A stretch of DNA of 64,000 nucleotides from Leucobacter edaphi (GCF_016522535.1 NZ_JAEHOI010000001.1:62001-126000); one strand, 5' to 3'. Shown: positions 43,742-52,953, counted from the first letter of the stretch. Notes: generated by a model not told the origin, from the letters alone. Numbers and translations: made by a program.

Positions 43742-45850
43742 ATGTCAGAGTCCCGAATCCCCGCACAGGATCGGATCGATGTCGCCCAGGTGGGCGATGC
43801 ACTGCTCGGCAAGTGGAAGAAGGAGCGCCTCGAAGCGCGCGCCCTCGCGGCCGATCCGCGTCTCCACACGATCCCGGGCCAGTCCATGCCGGAGCACCGC
43901 GAGCGTGTGCTCGAACAGCTGGGCATCCTTGTCGAGGCCGGCGCTATCCAGCGCGCCTATCCCAAGGATCTCGGCGGCGGCGACAACCACGGCGGCAATA
44001 TCGCCGCGTTCCAGGAGCTCGTGCTCGCCGATCCGTCGCTGCAGATCAAGAGCGGCGTGCAGTGGGGGCTGTTCGGCGCGGCGATCCTGCACCTGGGTAC
44101 GCGCCCGCACCACGAGAAGTGGCTGCCCGATGTGATGAGCCTCAAGCTTCCTGGCGCCTTCGCCATGACCGAGGTGGGGCACGGCTCCGACGTCGCCTCG
44201 GTCGCCACGACGGCCACGTACGATCCGGAGACCGAGGAGTTCGTCATCAACACGCCCTTCGCGGGCGCGTGGAAGGAGTTCCTCGGCAATGCCGCACTCC
44301 ACGGCCAGGCAGCAGTGGTGTTCGCGCAGCTCATCACCCGCGGTGTCAATCACGGTGTCCACGCCTTCTTCGTGCCGATTCGCACTCCGCAGGGCGACCT
44401 CCTCCCCGGCGTCGAGTCGATGGACGACGGGGTGAAGGGCGGCCTCAACGGCATCGATAACGGTCGTCTCGCGTTCGATCATGTGCGCGTGCCGCGAACG
44501 AACCTGCTCAACCGCTACGGAGATGTCGCAGCGGACGGCACCTACTCCTCGACGATCGAGAGCCCGGGTCGCCGCTTCTTCACGATGATCGGCACGCTCG
44601 TGCAGGGGCGCGTCTCCCTCGACGGCGCCTCCGCGAGGGCGATGCAGGCGGCGCTCGCGATCGCGATCCGCTACGGCACCGAGCGCCGCCAGTTCCCCGG
44701 CGCCTCCGGCCGTGAGACCGTGCTCCTCGACTACGGCAAGCATCAGCGGCGCCTCATCCCGCTCCTCGCGGAGACCTACGCGATGACCTTCGCTGGCGAC
44801 CGCCTGCTCACGGTCTTCGACGAGGTGTTCTCCGGCGCCAATGACACCGACGAGAACCGCGAGGACCTCGAGACGCTGGCAGCTGCGCTCAAGCCGCTGT
44901 CCACCTGGGCCGCGCTCGACACGCTGCAGGAGGCCCGCGAGGCCACCGGTGGCGCGGGCTTCATCGCGAAGAATCGCCTCACCGGACTGCGCGCCGACCT
45001 CGACATCTACGTCACCTTCGAGGGCGACAACAACGTTCTGCTGCAGCTGGTGGGCAAGCGACTCCTCAAGGACTACGCCGCGCAGTTCAAGCCGGGCGAT
45101 CGGGCCGCCGTGGCGCGGGCGGCCGCGGCCCAGCTCAGCGACCGCGCCGACCGCTTCGGCCTCCGACAGGTCGGCCAGAGCATCGCGGACCTCGGGCAGA
45201 TCGCCCGCTCGGTCGAGAGCATGCGCACCCCCGAAGCGCAGCGCGCGCTTCTCGAGGACCGCGTGCAGACGATGATCGCGGAGATCGCGCTCGCCCTCCG
45301 CGACGCCACGAAGGGCGTGCCGAAGGAGGACAAGCGGGCCCGCGCAATCGCGAACGAAGACGCCTTCAACGCGCAGCAGACCAAGCTCATCGAGGCGGCA
45401 CGCGCGCACGGTGAGCTCCTCGAGTGGGAGGCCTTCACCGAGGCCGTCGAGAAGATCTCCGACCCGGCGTCGAAGCAGGTGCTCACCTGGCTGCGCGATC
45501 TCTTCGGGCTCGGACTCATCGAGAAGCACATGGCCTGGTACCTGATCCAGGGTCGGATCTCGGGCCAGCGGGCCGAGGCAGTGACGGCCTACATCGACCG
45601 GCTCATCGGGCGGCTTCGCCCGCACGCGCTCGACCTCGTCGACGCGTTCGGGCTCGGCCCTGAGCTGCTCCGCGCCGAGATCGCGACCGGCATCGAGCAG
45701 GAACGCCAGGACGAGGCCGAGGCCTACGTCGCGGCGCAGAAGGCCGCGGGCACCTGGCCCGTTCACGAGAAGGAGCTTCGCGCGCAGGCCAAAGCTGCCG
45801 AGCAGGCGGCCCGCGCTGACGAGGAGCGGCGGGAACCGCAGAACGCCTGA
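43742..45850 (+). CDS. Acyl-CoA oxidase/dehydrogenase
   Basis: A 702-residue flavoenzyme with the three-part acyl-CoA oxidase layout. GAFAMTEVGHGSDVASVATT is the FAD-binding loop, LNRYGDVAADGTY the middle, and LRADLDIYVTFEGDNNVLLQ holds the catalytic Glu near residue 427, as in ACOX-type proteins. The C-terminal helical domain is typical and about 200 residues longer than in ordinary dehydrogenases. It should catalyse the first step of beta-oxidation, giving H2O2 if a true oxidase. RBS GAAGGAG fixes ATG 43742. Confidence 0.9.
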   Translation: MSESRIPAQDRIDVAQVGDALLGKWKKERLEARALAADPRLHTIPGQSMPEHRERVLEQLGILVEAGAIQRAYPKDLGGGDNHGGNIAAFQELVLADPSLQIKSGVQWGLFGAAILHLGTRPHHEKWLPDVMSLKLPGAFAMTEVGHGSDVASVATTATYDPETEEFVINTPFAGAWKEFLGNAALHGQAAVVFAQLITRGVNHGVHAFFVPIRTPQGDLLPGVESMDDGVKGGLNGIDNGRLAFDHVRVPRTNLLNRYGDVAADGTYSSTIESPGRRFFTMIGTLVQGRVSLDGASARAMQAALAIAIRYGTERRQFPGASGRETVLLDYGKHQRRLIPLLAETYAMTFAGDRLLTVFDEVFSGANDTDENREDLETLAAALKPLSTWAALDTLQEAREATGGAGFIAKNRLTGLRADLDIYVTFEGDNNVLLQLVGKRLLKDYAAQFKPGDRAAVARAAAAQLSDRADRFGLRQVGQSIADLGQIARSVESMRTPEAQRALLEDRVQTMIAEIALALRDATKGVPKEDKRARAIANEDAFNAQQTKLIEAARAHGELLEWEAFTEAVEKISDPASKQVLTWLRDLFGLGLIEKHMAWYLIQGRISGQRAEAVTAYIDRLIGRLRPHALDLVDAFGLGPELLRAEIATGIEQERQDEAEAYVAAQKAAGTWPVHEKELRAQAKAAEQAARADEERREPQNA

Positions 45851-45871
45851 TCCTCGATCGAATCACTGAAT

Positions 45872-45910
45872 GCGGGGCCTCCCCGGAACACGGTTCCCGG
45901 GAGGCCCCGC
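45872..45910 (+). terminator. Terminator after acyl-CoA oxidase gene
   Basis: Eighteen-base arms (45872-45889 and 45893-45910) with one mismatch and an ACG loop, 21 bp after the stop. Confidence 0.85.
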
Positions 45911-45939
45911 AGCGCGTCTCCACGCCCTACAGTGAGAGC

Positions 45940-46962
45940 ATGAGCGAGCAGCGCACCCTGTATCCCCCGATCGGACCGACCGAGCACGGCATGCTCGACG
46001 TCGGCGACGGCCAGCACCTGTACTGGGAGGTGTGCGGCAACCCCGACGGCAAGCCGGCCGTGTTCCTCCACGGCGGCCCTGGCGGAGGATGCACCCCCGA
46101 CCACCGGCGATACTTCGACCCGGAGCAGTACCGCATCGTGCTGTTCGAACAGCGCGGGTGCGGCCGCAGCACACCGCACGCGAGCGAACCAGGGGCCGAC
46201 CTCGCCACCAACACGACCTGGCACCTCGTGGCCGACATCGAGCGGCTCCGCGCGCACCTCGGGATCGACCGGTGGCTCGTCTTCGGCGGATCCTGGGGCT
46301 CAACCCTCGCGCTCGCGTACGCGGAAACGCACCCGGAGCGGGTCTCGGAGATCGTGCTCCGCGGCATTTTCACCCTCCGCAAGTCCGAGATCGACTGGTT
46401 CTACCAGGACGGGGCCTCGCACCTCTTCCCCGATGCCTGGGAGGAATATCTCGCCCCGATCGCCGCGTCCGAGCGTGACGATCTGGTCGCGGCGTACCGT
46501 CGCCGCCTCGTCGATCCGGACCCCGCCGTGCACACGCCCGCCGGGATCGCGTGGAGCGTGTGGGAGGCCAGCACGATCAAGCTTGTCCCCGACACCGACG
46601 CGATTGCCGCGACGCGAGCGGACGCCGCGGCGGCCGTCGCGTTCGCCCGAATCGAGAACCACTACTTCACGCACGGAGGCTGGTTCGAGGACGGGCAGCT
46701 GATCCGCGATGCGGCGGAGCGGCTCGCCGGGATCCCCGGCGTCATCGTGCAGGGCCGCTACGACGTGTGCACGCCCCCGCGCACCGCTTGGGACCTGCAC
46801 CGAGCCTGGCCGCAGGCCGAATTCCACATGATCCCGGACGCCGGGCACGCCGCGAGCGAGCCCGGGATCGTCGACGCCCTGATCCGCGCGACGGATGCCT
46901 TTGCAGTGAGGCATTCGGACCAGCAGAATGGGAACAACACCGGATCAGAGGGACCGAAATGA
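45940..46962 (+). CDS. pip: Prolyl aminopeptidase
   Basis: A 340-residue alpha/beta hydrolase of peptidase family S33 releasing N-terminal proline from peptides. LHGGPGGGCTPDHRRYFDP is the oxyanion-hole signature, QRGCGRSTPH the second, and FGGSWGSTLALAY contains the nucleophile Ser. The acid and His lie near QGRYDVCTPP and PDAGHAASEP. The TACAGT -10 box at 45928-45933 is six bases before the ATG, implying a leaderless mRNA. The stop overlaps the metallopeptidase start by ATGA. Confidence 0.94.
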   Translation: MSEQRTLYPPIGPTEHGMLDVGDGQHLYWEVCGNPDGKPAVFLHGGPGGGCTPDHRRYFDPEQYRIVLFEQRGCGRSTPHASEPGADLATNTTWHLVADIERLRAHLGIDRWLVFGGSWGSTLALAYAETHPERVSEIVLRGIFTLRKSEIDWFYQDGASHLFPDAWEEYLAPIAASERDDLVAAYRRRLVDPDPAVHTPAGIAWSVWEASTIKLVPDTDAIAATRADAAAAVAFARIENHYFTHGGWFEDGQLIRDAAERLAGIPGVIVQGRYDVCTPPRTAWDLHRAWPQAEFHMIPDAGHAASEPGIVDALIRATDAFAVRHSDQQNGNNTGSEGPK

Positions 46963-47852
46963 CCTTTAACGACAACGTCAGCATCGACACGAGCAAGACC
47001 ACGCGACGCGGCGGCGGCCGCGGGGGCGTGATCGCGGGCGGCGGGATCGGCGTTGGCGTCATGATCCTGCTGTTCATCGGCTCGCAGATTCTCGGCGTTG
47101 ACCTCACCGGTCTCGCGCCCGTCGCGCAGCAGGCCGTCAGCCAGGGGCCCGTGAACGAGGAGCAGGCCGGCGCACTCGAAGGATGCAAGACGGGAGCCGA
47201 CGCGAACCGCGACGTCGACTGCCGGATGTCGGCGACGGCCGATTCCCTCGACAAGTACTGGGCCACGCAGGTGGGGAACTACCGCGGCCCGGCAAACCTC
47301 GTGCTGTTCAGCGGGCAGACGCAGTCCGGCTGTGGCACCGCTTCCTCGGCGACGGGCCCGTTCTACTGCCCTGGCGACGAGAAGATCTACATCGACACGG
47401 CCTTCTTCGACACGCTCTCGAAGGACTACGGCTCGTCGAACGGCTCGCTCGCCCAGATGTACGTGCTCGCACACGAGTGGGGCCACCACATCTCGAACCT
47501 CATCGGCTCGCTGCAGGGTGTCGGCCGCGAGACTGGGCCCACCTCGGGATCCGTTCGCCTCGAGCTGCAGGCCGATTGCTTCGCCGGAGCCTGGATCAAG
47601 AACGCGTCGACCGTCACCGACAAGCAGGGCGTGCCCTTCCTGAAGCCCGTGACCAACGCGCAGATCAACGATGCGATGAGCGCCGCAGCCGCTGTGGGCG
47701 ACGACCACATCATGGAGCAGGCCGGGATGGGCGTGAACCCCGAGCGCTTCACCCACGGCACCTCGGAGCAGCGCCAGCGCTGGTTCCAGACCGGCTACAC
47801 GAAGGGCCCCACCGCCTGCGGCACCTTCGACGTCCCGGCGTCCAAGCTGTAA
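46959..47852 (+). CDS. Neutral zinc metallopeptidase (YpfJ family)
   Basis: A 297-residue membrane-anchored metalloprotease. One N-terminal helix (GGVIAGGGIGVGVMILLFIG) is followed by an outer catalytic domain with LAHEWGHHISNLIGS (HExxH near residue 172), LELQADCFAGAW providing the third ligand, and a conserved CPGDEKIYIDTAFFDTL segment. These are the DUF2342-unrelated YpfJ hallmarks. The start overlaps the pip stop by four bases, suggesting coupled expression of two peptidases. Substrate unknown. Confidence 0.9.
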   Translation: MTFNDNVSIDTSKTTRRGGGRGGVIAGGGIGVGVMILLFIGSQILGVDLTGLAPVAQQAVSQGPVNEEQAGALEGCKTGADANRDVDCRMSATADSLDKYWATQVGNYRGPANLVLFSGQTQSGCGTASSATGPFYCPGDEKIYIDTAFFDTLSKDYGSSNGSLAQMYVLAHEWGHHISNLIGSLQGVGRETGPTSGSVRLELQADCFAGAWIKNASTVTDKQGVPFLKPVTNAQINDAMSAAAAVGDDHIMEQAGMGVNPERFTHGTSEQRQRWFQTGYTKGPTACGTFDVPASKL

Positions 47853-47870
47853 CGCGCGAACGTGTAGTGC

Positions 47871-47903
47871 GGGCCGGATCAGGGAGATACGCTGATCCGG
47901 CCC
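47871..47903. terminator. Bidirectional terminator between metallopeptidase and LysR-like gene
   Basis: Perfect 12-bp arms (47871-47882, 47892-47903) and a 9-base loop between convergent genes. Confidence 0.85.
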
Positions 47904-47923
47904 TCGCCGTTCCGCCCGGCTTC

Positions 47924-48937
47924 CTATTTGCGGCGGCGGGGCTTCTGCTGCGTCTTGGGCTTGGGCCGTGAAATGTGCTTCGGCTTCTTTTTTGACGCGG
48001 CGAGCTGAGCGCCACGCGACCCGGGTTTCGGTCCCGACTTCTTCGAGCTGGGCTGCGGCTTTCCCGCTCCGGCCTTCGGTTTCCGCGTGCCCTGCCCGGG
48101 AGCGGTTCCGGCGTCCGTGTCCGCGCCCGGCCGGGAACTCCTGGCGGTGCGCCCGCGCATGATGCCGACGAGCTGCTGCACGTCGGCGGCGTCGCGATCG
48201 AGCGCCCAGGTCGCCCAAATGGTGCTCTGGGCGAGTTCCGGTTCGCCGTGGAGGGCGAGGACGGCGTGCTCGCGCTTCGCCACGAGATGCCTGGCGAGGG
48301 GGAGCGGGAGCAGGATCGCGCCCGTCCCGGCTGCGACGAGTTGCAGGGCGGCCGCGGGATCACGTGGCTTCCACGAGGGGTCGGCCCAGGGTTCCGCCGC
48401 CGGCCACTCCGCCGAGTGATCGGGGTGGTCGAGGAGCGTGACGTCGCCGTCCGCGAGGTGCCCGGTGAGTTCCGCCGTCGTGAGCGATTCGAGCTCGGCG
48501 AGCTCGTGATCGGCCGGCACGACCAGGGCGAGTGCCTCCGTGTAGAGGCGGAGCGCGTGCCTGCGGCGGTCGTCGCCGCGCGTGCCCGCGGGGAACGCGC
48601 CGGGGGCCGCGCGCTCGATCATCACGTCGATCGGGGCGATCGCCGCGTTCGCGGGGTGCTGCTCGGCCGCTCCCGGGTCGGCGGCGTCGGCTGCGGCCTC
48701 GGCTGCCTGCTTCGCCGCGAGTGCTGCCCGCTTCGCGGCCGAGGCTAACTGGCCGCCCGAGGGCTCCCCGAAAGCCGTGTTGACGGCGCGGAGCTCGATC
48801 GGGCGTCCCGTTGCCTCCTCCCAGCGGCGGGCCCACTTGCTCGGGGCGATGCCGCGCGCGAATCCGAGCACGATCGCCGCGGGCGCGGGAGACGCTTCGG
48901 GCTCGGAGCCGGCCGGCCGGGTGTTTTCGGTGCTCAC
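47924..48937 (-). CDS. LysR-type substrate-binding domain protein without HTH
   Basis: A 337-residue protein beginning PAAIVLGFARGIAPSKWARRWEEATGRPIEL, the start of the LysR effector-binding fold, with no DNA-binding helix-turn-helix before it. The middle has ALALVVPADHELAELESLT and AAALQLVAAGTGAILLPLPLA (the usual late-domain strand). The last 90 residues are Lys/Pro/Arg-rich and disordered (KPKHISRPKPKTQQKPRRRK), perhaps nucleic-acid binding. Actinobacteria carry similar HTH-less proteins with unknown role. Its start overlaps the stop of the alkyltransferase-like gene. Confidence 0.75.
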   Translation of the reverse strand: MSTENTRPAGSEPEASPAPAAIVLGFARGIAPSKWARRWEEATGRPIELRAVNTAFGEPSGGQLASAAKRAALAAKQAAEAAADAADPGAAEQHPANAAIAPIDVMIERAAPGAFPAGTRGDDRRRHALRLYTEALALVVPADHELAELESLTTAELTGHLADGDVTLLDHPDHSAEWPAAEPWADPSWKPRDPAAALQLVAAGTGAILLPLPLARHLVAKREHAVLALHGEPELAQSTIWATWALDRDAADVQQLVGIMRGRTARSSRPGADTDAGTAPGQGTRKPKAGAGKPQPSSKKSGPKPGSRGAQLAASKKKPKHISRPKPKTQQKPRRRK

Positions 48938-49290
48938 AGCGCAACGTCTCCAAAGATCTCGTGGGTGTAGGGGAGTCGCGCCGTCGAGAGCGCGATCCGA
49001 TAGTGCTCGGGGTCGTAGACCCCGCTCGTCGGGTCCGCGCCGCGGAGGGGCGTCGACTCGTCTAGGTAGTGGGGGAGCGCGAGGCGCGAGTGCCCGCTCG
49101 GCGGCTCACCGCTCGCGGGCACGACCCGCCACCAGGGAACCGCGTGCCCGTAGAGCGCCATCACGCGGCCGACGGCGCGCGGCGCCTCCGAACCGATCGC
49201 GATCCCGACATCGCCGTAGGTCATGACGTGGCCCTCGGGGATGCGTCGCACGATCGCCAGGACGGCGTCGGCGAACTCGGGGCTGGGCAT
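48934..49290 (-). CDS. Alkyltransferase-like protein (ATL)
   Basis: A 118-residue homologue of the DNA-binding domain of O6-alkylguanine alkyltransferase. The active-site PCHRV is replaced by PWWRV (residues 52-56, VPWWRVV), as in ATL proteins, which bind alkylated bases and hand them to nucleotide excision repair without transferring the alkyl group. VMTYGDVGIAIGSEAPRAVGRVM is the HTH region. ATGA overlap with the LysR-like gene suggests coupled translation. Confidence 0.88.
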   Translation of the reverse strand: MPSPEFADAVLAIVRRIPEGHVMTYGDVGIAIGSEAPRAVGRVMALYGHAVPWWRVVPASGEPPSGHSRLALPHYLDESTPLRGADPTSGVYDPEHYRIALSTARLPYTHEIFGDVAL

Positions 49291-49325
49291 GCACCCAGAC
49301 TAGAACCTCGGCGCGGTGCCGCGGA

Positions 49326-50048
49326 TCAGCCCAGTGCCGAAACGCCGAGCAGTTTGCCGATCGTGTACGTCGCGGCGACCGCGACGCCGCCGAAGACGAG
49401 CTGCCGGATCGCGCCCATGACCCAGTTGCGGCGGGTGACGCGGGCGGCGAGGGATCCGGCGATGATCAGGCCGGCTCCGCCGAAGGCGAGCCCCCAGGCC
49501 AGGGTGCCGAAGCCGAACATGAACGGCAGGATCGGGATGATCGCGCCGACGCCGAATGAGAAGAACGAGGAGATCGCCGCGACCCAGGGCGACGGCTTCT
49601 CCTCCGGGCTGAGCCCGAGCTCGTGGGAAAGGTGGACCCGAACAGCCTGTTCGGAGTTGGCGTGGACCTGTTCCGCTGCGGTTTCGGCGATGTCGTCTGA
49701 CATGCCGAGGCGCTCGAACAGAGCGGCGAGCTCGGCCTGCTCGCCCTCGGGATTGCGCGAGTGGGCGTCGCGCTCGGTCCGCACCTCGGAGTCGAGCTGC
49801 TCGTTGGCCGTGCGCACCGAGGTGTACTCGCCGAGCGCCATGGAAATCGCGCCCGCGATCAGGCCCGAGATGCCCGTGATGGCGACGACGCCCGGCGCGG
49901 CGCCCGCAGCTGCGATGCCCGCGATGAGTCCGACGTTCGACACGAGTCCGTCCATCGCGCCGAAGACGCTCGCGCGCAGCCAGCCGGAGCTGACGTCCGC
50001 GTGCCGGTGGTCGTACTCGTGCGGCTTCGAGATGTCGAAAGTAGTCAT
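49326..50048 (-). CDS. VIT1/CCC1-family iron/manganese transporter
   Basis: A 240-residue membrane protein. ASVFGAMDGLVSNVGLIAGIAAAG and GLIAGAISMALGEYTSVRTANE are the conserved VIT helices 1-2 with the Met/Gly metal-transfer residues; a charged helical loop (EQAELAALFERLGMSDDIAETAAEQV) follows, as in bacterial members. The last three helices end GKLLGVSALG. Family members export Fe2+/Mn2+ from the cytosol. Ends cleanly at 49326; longer minus-strand frames are spurious. Confidence 0.9.
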   Translation of the reverse strand: MTTFDISKPHEYDHRHADVSSGWLRASVFGAMDGLVSNVGLIAGIAAAGAAPGVVAITGISGLIAGAISMALGEYTSVRTANEQLDSEVRTERDAHSRNPEGEQAELAALFERLGMSDDIAETAAEQVHANSEQAVRVHLSHELGLSPEEKPSPWVAAISSFFSFGVGAIIPILPFMFGFGTLAWGLAFGGAGLIIAGSLAARVTRRNWVMGAIRQLVFGGVAVAATYTIGKLLGVSALG

Positions 50049-50134
50049 CGATCTTCCTGTTCGCTTGGCTCCCAGCAAGTCACCATAACAACTCGGGAAC
50101 GCGAGAGAGAAGCCCTGATCGGACCTCGCGCGGG

Positions 50135-50172
50135 CGCGCTCGCGAGTTCGAGATGCCGAACTCGCGAGCGCG
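50135..50172 (-). terminator. Terminator of the ABC-F gene
   Basis: Perfect 15-bp arms (50135-50149, 50158-50172) with an 8-base loop, 83 bp after the ABC-F stop in its direction. Confidence 0.75.
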
Positions 50173-50254
50173 GTGTGCCGGACGGGATCGACCGGCTCGC
50201 CGACCCGGATCAGGCGTCTCGGCGACGTCGTGGACGAGCCGTGGCGCCCTTGGA

Positions 50255-52180
50255 TCAGAGCGCCAGCGTTGCGCCGCTCCATCGGGTGCGAAACCAGCGG
50301 TCGTGGGTCGCGACGACGAGGGTCCCCGCATAGCTTTCGAGGGCGTCCTCGAGTTCCTCCACGAGGGTGAGCGCGAGGTGGTTCGTCGGCTCGTCGAGCA
50401 GCAGGATCGGCGGGGGATCGGCGACGAGCGCCGCGAGCGCGAGCCGGCGCCGCTGACCGACGCTGAGCGCCGCGACGGGGGTGCCGAGATCGCGCGGGGC
50501 GATCAGACCGCTCTCGACGAGGGGGCGTGCCTCGGCCCGCGCATCTCCGAGCGTGATCCGGTACCACTCTCCGGCCGCGAGGTGATCGCGATCGAACGTG
50601 ACCTCCTGCGGCAAATACCCGATGCGACCGGCGGTTTTCAGCTCGCCCGTGTCCGGATCGAGCGCCCCCGCGAGGATCGCGAGCAACGTCGACTTGCCCG
50701 CTCCGTTTGGCCCCGTCAGCATGAGGCGATCGCCCGGCTCCAGTGTGAGCGAACGCGGCGCGAGCCGCCCGTGCTTCCCGATCTCCGACGCGATGATCGT
50801 GCCGGGGTGGAGCGAGCCGCGCTGCCGATCGCCTCGCGCCGCAGCGTCGGTGACGGCGGCCTCGGCGTCGGGAGCGATCCCCGCGAACGCGAGCGGCACC
50901 GGAGGGCGGCGCACCCGATCGCGCTCGAGCGCATCGAGCTTCACGCGGGCGCTTCGCGCGCGCCTCGCGGTGACCCGCGCGTCCTTGTCGGCGTAGAACT
51001 TCTTGGAGATCCGCGACTCGGATTTCGATTCGTGCTTGCGATTCACCTCCCGAGAACCGACCTCGATCTCGTGCACGAGCGCCTCCCGCTCCTCGAGTTC
51101 GCGCTCGTATCGCTCGTTCCAGCGGCGCAATTCCTCGCGGCGTTCGGCCCGCGCGGCGGAATAACCAACGCCCCACAGGCGCGGCGAATAGCCGGTTCCG
51201 GGGTCGTCGGTTGTGGGCCCGCCGAACGAATCGCCGTCGCCTGCGACGCCCGCGAGCGGCGATTCCTCCTCCTCCGCGTCTTCCGCGTCGGCGAGCGCCG
51301 ACGCCGGGATCGGCAGCGGATCCAGGTCGAGGATCCGCGTCGCCACCGAGTCCAGCAGCGCGCGATCGTGGCTCACCAGGAGCACGATTCCCGGCCACTG
51401 CTCGAGCACCCGTTCGAGGTATGCGGCGGACGCGTCGTCCAAGTGATTGGACGGCTCATCGAGCAGCAGGGTGTGCGGGGCCGCGAGCAGGATCGCGGCG
51501 AGCGCGAGCCGCAGCCGCTGCCCGCCGGAGAGCTCCCCGATCGGGCGATCCTGCGCGATCCCGCCGAGCCCGAGACCCGCGAGCATCTCGCCGCGACCCG
51601 CCTCCGCGGACCAGGCATCGCTTCGCTCCGCCTCCTCGAGCGCGGCGGCGTAGCTCGCCGCGAGCTCCGCGTCGTCCGGCCGTTCGGCGAACTCCGCGCC
51701 GAGGCGCGCGATCTCATCGAGCAGGGCCACGGACTCCCGCTGGGCGTCCGCGATGACCTCGCCGAGCGTCGCCGTGTCGGGGTAGGGCAGCTCCTGGGCG
51801 AGCCGCCCGATCGTGCCGGGAACGGAAACGCGCCCGGTGTCGGCCTCGAGATCGCCGGCGATGATCCGGAGCAGGGTCGACTTGCCCGCCCCGTTCTCGC
51901 CGATGATCCCGATCCGATCGCCGGGCCGCGCCGTGAACGAGACGTCGCGGAGTACGCGGCGCCCGGGGTACGCGAAGCCGACGCCGTCGACGAGCAGGTG
52001 CTCGGCACTGGCGCCCGACCCGCCGCCGAACCCGGGGTCGGCGGCACGCGCGGCGGCGCGGCTCGCCGCGGCGAGATCCGGAGTCCCCGATCGGGGCCGA
52101 GACGGGGTGGTTTGTGTGGACGGGGAGTTTCCGGTGGTGCGTCCGGTGTCTTGCACCGTGGTGGTGTGCTGTGCTCGCAT
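50255..52180 (-). CDS. ABC-F family ATPase (ribosome-associated, possible antibiotic resistance)
   Basis: A 641-residue protein with two ABC ATPase cassettes and no membrane segment. Cassette 1: GENGAGKSTL, LSGGQRLRLALAAILLA, LLDEPSNHLD. Cassette 2: GPNGAGKSTL, LSVGQRRRLALAAL, LLDEPTNHL. Between them an Arg/Glu-rich linker (ARAERREELRRWNERYERELEEREAL... KKFYADKDARVTARRARSARVKLDALERDRV) is the P-site tRNA interaction motif region, longer than in housekeeping EttA. ABC-F proteins of this form protect ribosomes from antibiotics or rescue stalls. ATG 52180 was chosen after a leader of about 165 nt; the preceding frame extension is spurious. Confidence 0.87.
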   Translation of the reverse strand: MRAQHTTTVQDTGRTTGNSPSTQTTPSRPRSGTPDLAAASRAAARAADPGFGGGSGASAEHLLVDGVGFAYPGRRVLRDVSFTARPGDRIGIIGENGAGKSTLLRIIAGDLEADTGRVSVPGTIGRLAQELPYPDTATLGEVIADAQRESVALLDEIARLGAEFAERPDDAELAASYAAALEEAERSDAWSAEAGRGEMLAGLGLGGIAQDRPIGELSGGQRLRLALAAILLAAPHTLLLDEPSNHLDDASAAYLERVLEQWPGIVLLVSHDRALLDSVATRILDLDPLPIPASALADAEDAEEEESPLAGVAGDGDSFGGPTTDDPGTGYSPRLWGVGYSAARAERREELRRWNERYERELEEREALVHEIEVGSREVNRKHESKSESRISKKFYADKDARVTARRARSARVKLDALERDRVRRPPVPLAFAGIAPDAEAAVTDAAARGDRQRGSLHPGTIIASEIGKHGRLAPRSLTLEPGDRLMLTGPNGAGKSTLLAILAGALDPDTGELKTAGRIGYLPQEVTFDRDHLAAGEWYRITLGDARAEARPLVESGLIAPRDLGTPVAALSVGQRRRLALAALVADPPPILLLDEPTNHLALTLVEELEDALESYAGTLVVATHDRWFRTRWSGATLAL

Positions 52181-52358
52181 GGGCACCGCCTTTCGATACG
52201 AAAGTGAGGTCCCGCGGGGCATTGCCGGGCGCGCGTGATCCAGCCCTCGTGCGGCGACCGCGAACAGGCGGTGCGGAGAGGTGAGAAGCGACGACGCAGC
52301 GAACCGGCGCCTCAGGCGCGGAACGGGGCTGCGTTACTTGATCACACGGACGAGTGTA
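52181..52358 (-). promoter_or_regulatory. Leader of the ABC-F gene with leaderless three-codon ORF
   Basis: Minus strand: TACACT (-10) at 52353-52358, then GTG-ATC-AAG-TAA at 52334-52345 (encoding fMet-Ile-Lys), with its GTG about where transcription should begin. About 150 nt of hairpin-forming leader follow, including TTTCG-TAT-CGAAA immediately before the ABC-F ribosome site. This arrangement suggests ribosome-mediated attenuation; inferred from sequence only. Confidence 0.5.
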
Positions 52359-52455
52359 CGTCACCGGGTGCGGGGGAACGCAAGTCCGAATTTCTCGGGG
52401 GAGATCAGGGCGTACGCTGGAGCGGTCGAGAACACCGCGAGAGGGGAGCACCATC

Positions 52456-52953
52456 GTGCAGGGAACCGGCGCACTCAGGAAGACGGCAGGCGGCGCGGAC
52501 CTCGTGGTCCCGCGCTCGCTCGCGATGGGGATCGACGAGGCGTGGGCGTACGTGTCGGAGCCGCAGCTCACCGAGCAGTGGTTCGGGCCGTGGGAGGGCG
52601 ACGGCCGCACGGGCGGCGCGATCCGCGTGCGAATGCGCTTCGAGGAGGGCTTTCCCGAGATGCCGATGAAGGTTCTCGCGTGCGAGCGGCCCCACCGCCT
52701 GTCGCTCGAGTCGGTTGGCGAACACGGCGGCTGGCTCCTCGAACTCCTGCTCGAGGAGGACGGCGAGGACACGCTCGTGACCCTGATCCACCACCTCGAT
52801 GCCGATTCTCTCAAGGACGCCGGGGAGATCGGCCCGGGCTGGGAGTTCTACATGGATCTCCTGGTCGCCGCGACGGAGGGGACCGAGGAGCCCACGTTCG
52901 ACATGTACTACCCGGCGCTCAAGAACTACTACCTGGATCAGGATCCGGCCTAG
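52456..52953 (+). CDS. SRPBCC/AHSA1-type ligand-binding protein
   Basis: A 165-residue START-like fold protein. SLAMGIDEAWAYVSEPQLTEQWFGPWEG is the first helix-strand pair with the AHSA1 WFGP motif, and the fold ends GPGWEFYMDLLVAATEG. Members bind hydrophobic ligands or assist Hsp90. GTG 52456 has GAGGGG upstream. Function here unknown. Confidence 0.8.
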   Translation: MQGTGALRKTAGGADLVVPRSLAMGIDEAWAYVSEPQLTEQWFGPWEGDGRTGGAIRVRMRFEEGFPEMPMKVLACERPHRLSLESVGEHGGWLLELLLEEDGEDTLVTLIHHLDADSLKDAGEIGPGWEFYMDLLVAATEGTEEPTFDMYYPALKNYYLDQDPA

